The notes beneath the pieces were generated by a model. It was not told where the DNA came from and made no database searches. It saw only the letters and a list, made by a program, of their open reading frames with translations. This document shows positions 56,130 to 64,000 of a stretch of DNA of 64,000 nucleotides, piece by piece. The stretch comes from an uncultured Haliea sp. (lineage in GTDB: Bacteria; Pseudomonadota; Gammaproteobacteria; Pseudomonadales; Halieaceae): assembly GCA_913061145.1 (NCBI GenBank), contig CAJXUQ010000016.1:1-64000 (forward strand), written 5' to 3'. Made by a program: the position numbers and the translations under genes. Position 1 is the first letter of the stretch, and each line of letters starts with the position of its first letter.

Positions 56130-59100
56130 CCGAGGGCGCAGCGGGCTTTTTTGACCGCATCGTCGGGCGCGGCATTCTGGTCACCGTCATCGCACTGATT
56201 GTGACGGTGGTGGGGATCATCGCGGCGCTGCGGATTCCTGTGCAGATGATTCCCGACCTCGATGTCCGGGTGATCAGTATCCGCACCACCTGGCCGGGTG
56301 CGACGCCGCAGGATGTCGAAAAAGAGATCCTTATCGAGCAGGAGGAGTACCTGCGTAATCTTCCCAGTCTGTCCCGCATTGTGGCGACTGCGCGCGCGGG
56401 CAGTGCCGAAATTGAGCTGGAATTTCCCTTTGGTACCGATGTCACCGAAATGCTGATTCGGGTCAGCAATGCCCTGAGCCAGGTGCCGGATTACCCCGAG
56501 AACGTCGACGAACCGCGTATTTTCGCCAATTCCTTTTCGGCGAATGCGTTTATGTTCTTCAGCATTACGCCCCTCCCCGGTAACCCGCGGCAGGTGGACG
56601 TGGACCTGGCACTGGATTTTATTGAAGACACAGTGAAGCCGCGCATGGCCCGGGTGCCGGGTGTCTCCGAAGTCGGTGTGGGAGGGGGCGCGGAACGGCA
56701 GATCCAGATTCTCATCGACCCCGCTCGCCTGGCGCAGCGCGGCCTCACGCTCAGCGATGTGCGCGAGGCCGTGCGTGCGCGCAACCGCGATCGCTCGGCG
56801 GGTGACGTGGAATCGGGTAAGCGCGAGTACCTGTTGCGTACCATCGGGCGTTTTGAGGATGTGGCAGCACTGGAGCAGCTGATCCTGCTGCGCCGTGGCG
56901 ACGCGATCACCCGCTTGAGTGACGTCGCCGAAGTGAAACTGGGCAGCTTTGAGCAGCGCAGCCTGTCTTTCTTTAACGACCAGACCAACCTTTTTCTCTC
57001 CGTGCGTCGGGAATCCGGCTCCAACGTGATCGCGATAAAGCGGGCGATGATGGCCGAACTGGATGCGATCAATGAAGAAGTGCTTGCCCCGGCCGGGTTG
57101 GAGATGCTGCCGGTGTCGGACGATGTACGCTACGTACAGGATTCGGTGCGCAACGTCTGGCAGAACCTCCTGCTGGGCGCCCTGTTTGCCACGCTGGTGA
57201 TGTATTTGTTCCTGCGCTCTGCCCGCGCCACGCTGGTCGGGGTGATGGGCGTGCCGCTGTGTATTATCGTGGCCTTTCTGGGCCTGCTTCTGGCCGGGCG
57301 CACCGTGAACGTCATCTCGCTGGCCGGCATTGCCTTCGCCATTGGCATGACGCTGGACAATAGCATTGTGGTACTGGAGAGCATCGCCCTGGAGCGCCGC
57401 CGGGGTGCGAATCGCCTGCGCGCTGCGGTGGACGGCGTGCGTCAGGTCTGGCCCGCGGTATTTGCCTCCACCGCAACGACGATTCTGGTGTTCATCCCCG
57501 TCATCTTCGTGGAAGAAGAAGCGGGGCAGCTGTATTCCGATGTCGCGATTGCAATCTCGGCGGCGATTCTGGCCTCCATGCTGGTCGCCATTACCGTATT
57601 GCCCGCCGCCGCAGCGCGCCTGAACCTCGGGCGCAGTGGCACCGGCGAGGAAGGAGCAGGTCTGCGCCTGCGAGAGCGCACCCTGGACGGCGTCGCCTGG
57701 CTTCTTGCCAGTGGCAGCCGACGGGTCGCCTGCGTGGCCGCCGTGGCGGCCGCCAGTCTGCTGGCGGTGATGGTACTCACGCCGGCCGCAGAGTACCTGC
57801 CTGAGGGTGAGGAGCCCAAGGTATTCGCCCTCATGAGCGCACCCCCCGGATACAACCTTGCCGCGATGGCAGATATTGCGGAAGAGGTGCGCAGGGAGTT
57901 GCTGCCCTTCGTGGACGCGGACCCCGCTGCATTCCGGCGCGGCGAGGCGAGCGTGCCCGCCCTGGCCTACATGAACATGCGCGTCGCCCCTGACCAGGTG
58001 CGTATCATCGCCGAGCCGATCAATGCCGCGGATGTGGACGCCCTGATGGATGCGCTGGCTGCGGTGTTTGAACGGTATCCCGGCATGCGCGCTTTTGCCG
58101 CACGCGGCTCGATCATTACCAGTAACGATGGCGGCACGCGCAGCGTGAACCTGGATGTGTCTGGCACGGAGTTGACGGACATTTATGCCGTGGCGCTGGC
58201 CGCCTACCGCCGCGCCGACGCGGCCTTCGAGAATCCGCGTATCCAGAGCCGGCCATCGTCACTGACGCTGGCCCAGCCGCTGGTCGAAGTGCGACCCGAT
58301 TGGGAGCGTGCCGCCGAACTCGGGCTGGATGCCGAGGCGATCGGGTTCACCGTGGCCGCGCTGACCGACGGTAGCTATATCGATGAATTCTTCCTCGCCG
58401 ACGACAAGGTGGACATCTACCTGTACAGCGAGGCGGGTCAGTCCGGGTCGTTGGACGCCTTGCCGCATCTTCCGGTATACACGCCGGTCGGGACCGTCGT
58501 GCCGCTGGGTTCGCTGGCCAGCATTACCGAGACGGTGGACACCGCCCAGGTAAGACGAGTCAACGGGCGCCGCACGGTCACGCTGAATATTATCCCGCCA
58601 AGGTCGGTACCCCTGGAGACTGGCGTGGCGATTGTTCGTCAGGATGTGGTGGGTGGCCTGATGGCGGCAGGGGAGGTGCCCGCCGGGGTGACGCTGGCAA
58701 TTTCCGGTGCCGCGGACCAGTTGGACGCCACGCGTGCCTCACTGCTGGGCAACTACCTGGTGGCGCTGCTGATTGTGTACCTGCTGCTGGTGGCGATCTT
58801 CAGTCACTGGGGCTATCCCCTGTTGATCATGACCTCTATTCCGCTGGGCATCGCGGGCGGCATGGTTGGCCTGTGGTTGCTGAATGCAGTGGGGGGCTGG
58901 CTGCCACTGTTCGGTCTGGCGGAGATTGTGCAGCCCTTTGACATGATTTCCATGCTGGGCTTCCTGATCCTCATGGGTACAGTGGTGAACAACCCCATTC
59001 TTATCGTGGATCGGGCGGTGGCCAATGTGAGCGCCGCCGGTATGGAGGTGGTAGCGGCCGTGCAGGAGGCAGTGGACGCGCGTCTGCGGCCTATTGCCAT

Positions 59101-59305
59101 GTCTACGATTACCACCCTGAGTGGCCTGGCGCCGCTGGTCTTGTTGCCGGGAGCAGGCACGGAACTGTATCGCGGCGTGGGCGTCATCGTCATGTTTGGC
59201 ATTCTGGGCTCCGCAGCTGTTACCCTGACGCTGCTGCCAGCCCTGACAGTGATTGTGCTGCAGTGGCAGCAGCGCCGTCGCGCTCTGCCAGCAGGTGTCG
59301 AATGA
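56126..59305 (+). CDS. RND efflux transporter permease
   Basis: This inner-membrane proton-driven exporter of the AcrB superfamily has 1059 residues. Membrane helix 1 (LVTVIALIVTVVGIIAALRIPVQMIPD) is followed by a porter loop of about 300 residues, helices 2-6, a second loop and helices 7-12. In helix 4 the proton-relay segment reads GMTLDNSIVVLESI, with one Asp kept and the second replaced by Asn, a common variant. No outer-membrane channel gene follows, so a shared TolC is presumed. Substrates are unknown. Confidence 0.95.
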   Translation: MTEGAAGFFDRIVGRGILVTVIALIVTVVGIIAALRIPVQMIPDLDVRVISIRTTWPGATPQDVEKEILIEQEEYLRNLPSLSRIVATARAGSAEIELEFPFGTDVTEMLIRVSNALSQVPDYPENVDEPRIFANSFSANAFMFFSITPLPGNPRQVDVDLALDFIEDTVKPRMARVPGVSEVGVGGGAERQIQILIDPARLAQRGLTLSDVREAVRARNRDRSAGDVESGKREYLLRTIGRFEDVAALEQLILLRRGDAITRLSDVAEVKLGSFEQRSLSFFNDQTNLFLSVRRESGSNVIAIKRAMMAELDAINEEVLAPAGLEMLPVSDDVRYVQDSVRNVWQNLLLGALFATLVMYLFLRSARATLVGVMGVPLCIIVAFLGLLLAGRTVNVISLAGIAFAIGMTLDNSIVVLESIALERRRGANRLRAAVDGVRQVWPAVFASTATTILVFIPVIFVEEEAGQLYSDVAIAISAAILASMLVAITVLPAAAARLNLGRSGTGEEGAGLRLRERTLDGVAWLLASGSRRVACVAAVAAASLLAVMVLTPAAEYLPEGEEPKVFALMSAPPGYNLAAMADIAEEVRRELLPFVDADPAAFRRGEASVPALAYMNMRVAPDQVRIIAEPINAADVDALMDALAAVFERYPGMRAFAARGSIITSNDGGTRSVNLDVSGTELTDIYAVALAAYRRADAAFENPRIQSRPSSLTLAQPLVEVRPDWERAAELGLDAEAIGFTVAALTDGSYIDEFFLADDKVDIYLYSEAGQSGSLDALPHLPVYTPVGTVVPLGSLASITETVDTAQVRRVNGRRTVTLNIIPPRSVPLETGVAIVRQDVVGGLMAAGEVPAGVTLAISGAADQLDATRASLLGNYLVALLIVYLLLVAIFSHWGYPLLIMTSIPLGIAGGMVGLWLLNAVGGWLPLFGLAEIVQPFDMISMLGFLILMGTVVNNPILIVDRAVANVSAAGMEVVAAVQEAVDARLRPIAMSTITTLSGLAPLVLLPGAGTELYRGVGVIVMFGILGSAAVTLTLLPALTVIVLQWQQRRRALPAGVE

Positions 59306-59306
59306 T

Positions 59307-60323
59307 ATGAAATCCGCACTGGACAACGATTACCGTTCCTCGCTGTGGCAGCTGCCACCCAGGCTGTACACGGCAGAGGGTGCTGCGCGCCGTGTCGGTG
59401 TTGAGCTGGAGTTCTCCGGCATTCGCCTGGCGCAGATTGCGGACCTGATTCGCGAGCAGCTCGGCGGCGAACTGGACACGGTTTCCCCGTATGAAAGCCT
59501 GGTCAGGAACACTGAGCTCGGTGACTTCAAGGTCGAGCTCGATTCGGCGTGGCTCAAGCGCCGCGGTCGCGAACGGGCTGATGTTGCGCCGGATGAGCTC
59601 GCCATGCTGGGCGAGAACATGCTCAAACTGGCCGCGGAACAGCTGGTTCCGTTTGAGGTGGTCAGTCCACCCATCGCCATGTCCGAACTGTGGCGCCTGG
59701 GTGCCCTGCTGCAGATGCTGCAACGCAGCGGTGCACGGGGCACCGCCGATGCGCCGCATTATGCCTTCGGATTGCACCTCAACCCTGAATTACCCGGGCT
59801 GGATGCGGCTACCATTCTCGCCTATCTGCGCGCTTTCTGTTGCCTGTCGGATTGGCTCCGGATGCGCAGCAAGGTGAACCTCAGCCGGCGTATCACCCCG
59901 TATATTGATCCCTACGAGAAATCCTATGTCAGCCGGCTGCTCGATCCGGAGTATGCACCGGATGAGCAGCAGCTGATGTCGGACTATCTGGCCGCCAACC
60001 CCACGCGCAACCGGGCGCTGGACATGCTGCCACTGTTTTCTCACCTCGATAAGCAGCGCGTCCGCGAAGCGATCCCGGACGACCGTGTGGTCTCACGCCC
60101 GACGCTGCATTACCGGCTGCCGAACTGTGAGATCGATGATCCTAACTGGTCGCTGGCCAGGCCCTGGCGCGACTGGCTGCAGGTTGATGCGCTGGCCTGC
60201 GATGCTGTGCGGCTGGAGGCGGCGATGAGCCGCTACCGCGAGCATCTGGGGGGATTCAGCGGCGGACTGTTTGGGGATTGGGCTCAGGCCAGCGCGGAAT
60301 TTCTCCTGCCTGAGCTGTGCTAG
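59307..60323 (+). CDS. Amidoligase-family protein
   Basis: The protein has 338 residues from ATG 59307, one base after the pump stop. The N-terminal core AARRVGVELEFSGI and the acidic stretch KVELDSAW fit the glutamine-synthetase-like amidoligase fold (Amidoligase_2), in which the Glu of GVELEF binds metal. Also present is HYAFGLHLNPELP, with metal-ligand His positions. Such enzymes join an amine to a carboxylate using ATP and often modify peptides or cell-wall material. No peptide substrate is visible beside it. The close spacing ties it to the RND operon. Confidence 0.82.
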   Translation: MKSALDNDYRSSLWQLPPRLYTAEGAARRVGVELEFSGIRLAQIADLIREQLGGELDTVSPYESLVRNTELGDFKVELDSAWLKRRGRERADVAPDELAMLGENMLKLAAEQLVPFEVVSPPIAMSELWRLGALLQMLQRSGARGTADAPHYAFGLHLNPELPGLDAATILAYLRAFCCLSDWLRMRSKVNLSRRITPYIDPYEKSYVSRLLDPEYAPDEQQLMSDYLAANPTRNRALDMLPLFSHLDKQRVREAIPDDRVVSRPTLHYRLPNCEIDDPNWSLARPWRDWLQVDALACDAVRLEAAMSRYREHLGGFSGGLFGDWAQASAEFLLPELC

Positions 60324-60407
60324 GTGGCGTTTGTTCCCTTGCGCCGGTGAACACCGGGCCTTCTGGTGCTAAACTGGCGCGCATAACTTTCAGGAGAACG
60401 CCTTCCC

Positions 60408-60680
60408 ATGAGTGCAGCTGACGCAGAAAACCACCAACAGTGCATGGAACGATTCATCGCACTGGCCAATACCATGAAGAACGAAGGGGTGCCTACGCGG
60501 GTGGTTTCCGCGGCATTGATGACCGCGTCCGGGGTGTATGCCACCTATTCAGTGGCGGGCAATTCCGGCGGTTTGCATGCATCAGGCGTGGAAAAAGTCG
60601 CTGCCGCCTATAAGCAGAATCTGGAAAATATCCAGCGCCTGAAGCGCGCGGAGTCCGGCGAGGGGCAGGGCGAAGGCTGA
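60408..60680 (+). CDS. DUF3144 protein
   Basis: This 90-residue small soluble protein is entirely a DUF3144 domain: CMERFIALANTMKNEGVPTRVVSAALMTASGVYATYSVAGNSGGL. It is predicted to be all helical, followed by a charged tail. GGAG precedes the ATG. Function is unknown in the family. A TGCTAAACT extended -10 lies at 60367-60375, so it may have its own promoter. It converges with the GGDEF-EAL gene. Confidence 0.9.
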   Translation: MSAADAENHQQCMERFIALANTMKNEGVPTRVVSAALMTASGVYATYSVAGNSGGLHASGVEKVAAAYKQNLENIQRLKRAESGEGQGEG

Positions 60681-60696
60681 AACCCTCGCCGACGCA

Positions 60697-63012
60697 TCAC
60701 AGGTCGGCGCGGATCTCGCGAATCTGTTCCATAAAGTAGCCCGGTGCCAGCATGGGTTTCAGTTCCTCCGCCGTGACAGGCCGGCTGAACAGGTAGCCCT
60801 GGATGACGTTTGCACCCTGGGTGGTGAGGAAGTTGAACTGCTCGCTGGTTTCCACGCCCTCCGCAACGAGGTCCAGGTTCATTGACTGGCCCATCGCGAT
60901 GATGGCGCGTACCAGGCTAGCATCGTTCTCACTCTTGTCGAAATCGATAACGAAACTGCGGTCTATCTTCAACTCGTCCAGCGGGAAGCGGCTCAGGTAG
61001 CTTAGCGACGAATAGCCGGTGCCAAAGTCGTCGATTGACAGGCGCAGGCCCATGGCTTTGAGTTCGCGCAGCGCGCGGACCGTGGTTTCGCTGTCCTCTA
61101 CCAGAATGCTTTCGGTCAGCTCCAGTTCCAGTGAGGAGGCCGGCAGGCCACTGGTCTGCAGCGCTTCGCGCACCATCGGGCAGAAATTACGGGTGAACTG
61201 CAGTGCCGATACGTTGACGGCGATCTTGGGCAGCGCGTAGCCCTGCTGCCGCAGATCGACCAGCTCGCGACAGGCCTGGCGGATGCCCCAGCTGCCGAGC
61301 TCGCCAATCAGGCCGATTTCCTCGGCCACAGGCACAAAGCGGAAAGGGGGAATCATGCCCTGCTCGGGGTGCTGCCAACGAATCAGCGCTTCCACGCCGA
61401 TCACTGTCCCGGTGCGCGTGTCCACCTGCGGCTGGTAATGGAACAGCAGTTCGTTGCGTTCCAGCGCCTTGCGTAGGTCGGTCTCCAGGCGCAGGCGCTC
61501 CACACCGGCAGCGTCCATGTCCGGGGTGTAGAACATATACGTATTCTTGCCCTGGGATTTGGCGTGGAACATCGCGGTGTCAGCGGCCTTCAACAGTCCC
61601 TCAAGGTCGCTGGCATGATCCGGCGCCATAGCGATACCGATGGAGGGGGTAATCACCAGCTCGTGGTCACCGATTGATACCGGCTGCAGCAGCGTATCCA
61701 GCAGCCGCTGCGCCACGGTGCGCACCGCCCGTTCGTCTTCCACCTGATTCAGTACCACGGTGAATTCATCGCCACCCAGTCGCGACACATCAATACGCGA
61801 CTCCGAATCGACGAAGTGGGCCACGACATCACTTTCGCGCACACAGGCGGCGAGACGCCGTGCAACCTCTTTCAGCAGTGCATCACCGGCGCTGTGCCCG
61901 AGAGAATCGTTGACACGCTTGAAGTTGTCCAAGTCAAGAAACAACAGTGCGAGCTTCTCGTTGTTGCGCTTGCTGAGACGCAATAACAGGTCCAGCTGTT
62001 CGGTGAAGAGCCGTCGGTTGGGCAGCGAGGTGAGGCTGTCGAAATAGGCCATCTGCCGCAACCTGTCCTTGGTCTCGGTGACCTGCCGCACAGCCTGGTT
62101 CAGTTCCTGGTTGCGCTGGGAGAGCTGGGCCGTGCGCTCTTCCACCTTCATGCTCAGCAGCTGGTGGTCAACGCCAATCTGGGTCTTGTAATTGTGCAGG
62201 CCACCGATGATGGCGTTCAGGACATTGGCGATTTCCTTGACCTCGCCTTCTCCGTCTATGGTGAGGGGTTCGCCGACGTTGCCTGCGGTAATATCGTCGG
62301 CCATCCGCGCCAGCCTCGCCAGCGGCCCGGTCAGCTTGCGGGTGTAGCGGGTGACGATGAAGCTGCCGACCAGCAGCAGCCCCAGGGCGATGCCTGCCAG
62401 TGTGCCAAGGGTAGGGAGCAACAGAACCAGCAGCATGCTGCGGCTGACGCCGACATGCACATAGCCGGCGACGAACTGGCTGCCGGTGGGCTGTGCCAGT
62501 GACTCGCCGAAGTCGCGGCGGGTCAGGTCCTCCCGCAGCGGATTTAGTCCGGACAGAATGGGGATGGAGGCATTCAACACCAGCTCACCTCCCGTCAGGC
62601 TGGCCATCAGCCCCGCCGCTTCCGGAGGCGGCAGACCCTCCTGCGGAGACAGGCCGGTTTCGGCATTGGCCGCCCCGCCGCGCAATACGTTCAGCGGCGG
62701 CAGTTTGCCCTCAATCTCCTCAATGCGTGACTGCTCCACGACTTCAATGCCATCCACGGTGTCGATGCGCACATAGGTGATTGCAGGCGACAAGGTCTGC
62801 AGTCGTTCCAGGAAGTCATGCAGTGTGCGCCGTTCGCGCAGCTGCAGGTCGGCAGCCAGCGCTGTTTCCCGGGTGATTTCAGTGGTCAGCTCGCTGACCA
62901 GCCCATCGCGCAACACGAAGTATTCCCTGATGCCGCTGCTGATGAGGATGAGCAAGGCCATGACACTGGCGGTGCTGACCACCATCAGGTTGATTCTGCC
63001 TGCGACGGTCAA
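60697..63012 (-). CDS. HAMP-GGDEF-EAL membrane protein
   Basis: The 771-residue cyclic-di-GMP protein has a membrane helix at about 9-29, a periplasmic sensor to about 195, a second helix (LLVLLLPTLGTLAGIALGLLLVG), a HAMP domain and a coiled coil. A GGDEF domain with RLGGDEFTVVL (about 335-505) and an EAL domain with VEALIRWQHPEQG (about 515-765) follow. Both motifs appear intact. The GGDEF domain has a short insert (VAHFVDSESRIDVS) before its signature. It overlaps the upstream glutamate synthase-like gene by 4 bases, so the two are co-translated. Confidence 0.92.
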   Translation of the reverse strand: MTVAGRINLMVVSTASVMALLILISSGIREYFVLRDGLVSELTTEITRETALAADLQLRERRTLHDFLERLQTLSPAITYVRIDTVDGIEVVEQSRIEEIEGKLPPLNVLRGGAANAETGLSPQEGLPPPEAAGLMASLTGGELVLNASIPILSGLNPLREDLTRRDFGESLAQPTGSQFVAGYVHVGVSRSMLLVLLLPTLGTLAGIALGLLLVGSFIVTRYTRKLTGPLARLARMADDITAGNVGEPLTIDGEGEVKEIANVLNAIIGGLHNYKTQIGVDHQLLSMKVEERTAQLSQRNQELNQAVRQVTETKDRLRQMAYFDSLTSLPNRRLFTEQLDLLLRLSKRNNEKLALLFLDLDNFKRVNDSLGHSAGDALLKEVARRLAACVRESDVVAHFVDSESRIDVSRLGGDEFTVVLNQVEDERAVRTVAQRLLDTLLQPVSIGDHELVITPSIGIAMAPDHASDLEGLLKAADTAMFHAKSQGKNTYMFYTPDMDAAGVERLRLETDLRKALERNELLFHYQPQVDTRTGTVIGVEALIRWQHPEQGMIPPFRFVPVAEEIGLIGELGSWGIRQACRELVDLRQQGYALPKIAVNVSALQFTRNFCPMVREALQTSGLPASSLELELTESILVEDSETTVRALRELKAMGLRLSIDDFGTGYSSLSYLSRFPLDELKIDRSFVIDFDKSENDASLVRAIIAMGQSMNLDLVAEGVETSEQFNFLTTQGANVIQGYLFSRPVTAEELKPMLAPGYFMEQIREIRADL

Positions 63013-64000
63013 TGGATCGCCCTCGTGTGGCTGCCGTTGCTGGCCTGTGGCGAGATGTAGACCTCGGACAGGGGTACCGGCAGCCCCTGGGGGTTGATGA
63101 CCCGGGCATGGCGTCGGTCCAGCAGGCGCGGCTCCGGCACGCCGCAGGAGTGGGCGATGATTTCCACCTCGTGCATCAGGTTGGTGGCGTAACTCGCCAC
63201 TCGCACTGCCTTGTCTGTAGGGTCGAGTCCGCGCTGCAGTTCGGGGTCGTGGGTGGTGACGCCGGTAGGACAGGTGTTCTTATTGCACTGCAGTGCCTGT
63301 ATGCAGCCCAGCGCGAACATGAAACCGCGCGCAGAATTGACGCAGTCGGCGCCCATGCACAGGGCTGCGGCGACGCCGGAAGGGTTGATCATCTTGCCGG
63401 AACAGATTACCCGGATACGTTCGCGCAGTCCGTATTCCAGGAGCTTGTCGACCACCAGCGGCAGGCTGCTGCGCAATGGCAGCCCCATCAGGTCGATCAG
63501 GCTCTGCGGTGCCGCGCCGGTGCCGCCATCGGCACTGTCGATGGTCACAAAATCCGGCGCGTGGTCCAGGCCCAGTTCATTGATGCGCTGGCAGAACTCG
63601 TCCAGCCAGCCGCTTTCTCCCAGTGCGAACTTGATGCCGGTAGGTTTGCCGGTGACTTCGCGCACGTGGCGGATCATGCCCAGCAGGTCGTCGATGGTGC
63701 GTACCTCGGGGTGCCGATTGGGGCTGATGGAATCCTGCGCTTCGGGAATGCCCCTCGTCGTGGCAATGAGCTGAGTGACCTTTGCTCCGGGGAGGATGCC
63801 ACCCTTGCCCGGTTTGGCACCCTGGGAAAGCTTGATTTCAAACATGCGCACCTGTTCGTGGCTGGCGATCTCCCGGAGCCGGTCGTCACTGAGCCTGCCT
63901 TCCGCGTCGCGCACGCCGTATTTGGCGGTACCGATCTGGAAGACAATGTCGCAGCCACCCTCATAGTGGAAGGGTGAGATGCCGCCTTCCCCGGTGTTCA
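63009..64000 (-). CDS. FMN-binding glutamate synthase-like protein (5' end cut)
   Basis: The frame stays open to the window end; the track start at 63914 is internal, since NTGEGGISPFHYEGGCDIVFQ precedes it. About 330 residues are visible of the alpha-subunit FMN/Fe-S domain of glutamate synthase: FEIKLSQGAKPGKGGILPG, SPNRHPEV, VTIDSADGGTGAAP, and the iron-sulfur cysteines of CIQALQCNKNTCPTGV. Stand-alone proteins of this type lack the amidotransferase domain, and their activity is unsettled. It precedes the cyclic-di-GMP gene. Confidence 0.93.
   Translation of the reverse strand, partial: NTGEGGISPFHYEGGCDIVFQIGTAKYGVRDAEGRLSDDRLREIASHEQVRMFEIKLSQGAKPGKGGILPGAKVTQLIATTRGIPEAQDSISPNRHPEVRTIDDLLGMIRHVREVTGKPTGIKFALGESGWLDEFCQRINELGLDHAPDFVTIDSADGGTGAAPQSLIDLMGLPLRSSLPLVVDKLLEYGLRERIRVICSGKMINPSGVAAALCMGADCVNSARGFMFALGCIQALQCNKNTCPTGVTTHDPELQRGLDPTDKAVRVASYATNLMHEVEIIAHSCGVPEPRLLDRRHARVINPQGLPVPLSEVYISPQASNGSHTRAIH

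Overview
The window looks like chromosome of a high-GC marine gammaproteobacterium, most likely of the Halieaceae (OM60/NOR5) type. That is an inference from gene content: the thrS-infC-rpmI-rplT-pheS-pheT-ihfA order, a proteobacterial dedicated sortase system, a PEP-CTERM protein, malonyl-CoA decarboxylase and a 4-hydroxyacetophenone-monooxygenase-like enzyme. No taxonomic search could be run.

Layout. 1-1200: an intact tRNA-Asn, a truncated second copy of its 3' half, and two small genes between them. 1.3-9.0 kb: uvrB, then the dedicated sortase locus (sensor kinase and response regulator on the minus strand; VIT/vWA target protein and class GN sortase on the plus strand). 9.0-10.8 kb: a PAS-GGDEF-EAL protein. 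11.0-18.4 kb: the translation operon thrS to ihfA plus a MerR-type regulator, with infC starting at an AUU codon. 18.4-27.6 kb: tRNA-Pro(GGG) with a decayed integrative element of about 9.1 kb in its 3' end. The element has a P4-type integrase, AlpA, a winged-helix replication-like protein with iteron-like palindromes, a frameshifted P27-type small terminase, and several cargo genes of unknown function. It resembles a phage satellite. The end repeats, paired arm-type sites and the displaced tRNA terminator can all be read directly.

27.7-40 kb: host accessory metabolism. A PEP-CTERM gene lies behind a sigma-54 promoter. It is followed by a solitary secF, malonyl-CoA decarboxylase, a secreted pectinacetylesterase-like hydrolase with an exported RidA, a TonB-dependent copper receptor, a Baeyer-Villiger monooxygenase, an LLM flavoprotein and an exported M20 amidohydrolase. 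39.9-43.5 kb: a histidine-rich exported protein, then a small PepSY-like protein, a PhoP/PhoQ-like two-component pair and a SIMPL protein. 43.8-47.8 kb: an ECF sigma/anti-sigma operon divergent from an exported subtilase that carries 32 uninterrupted tetrapeptide repeats. Both directions have matching ECF-type promoters. A beta-barrel protein gene ends against the subtilase. This is the best candidate here for an undescribed system.

48-64 kb: a DUF3445-TSUP pair, a DeaD-type RNA helicase, a CBS protein, acnA, an RND efflux pair followed by an amidoligase, a DUF3144 protein, a HAMP-GGDEF-EAL protein, and the 3' part of an FMN-binding glutamate synthase-like gene cut by the window end.

How the parts relate. 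The sortase locus should display a vWA protein under its own two-component control. The ECF locus should control a surface or periplasmic protease. The tRNA-Pro element is an insertion that has lost packaging function. Starts were moved inward from the ORF track wherever a ribosome-binding site, a signal peptide or an overlapping tRNA or terminator argued for it.
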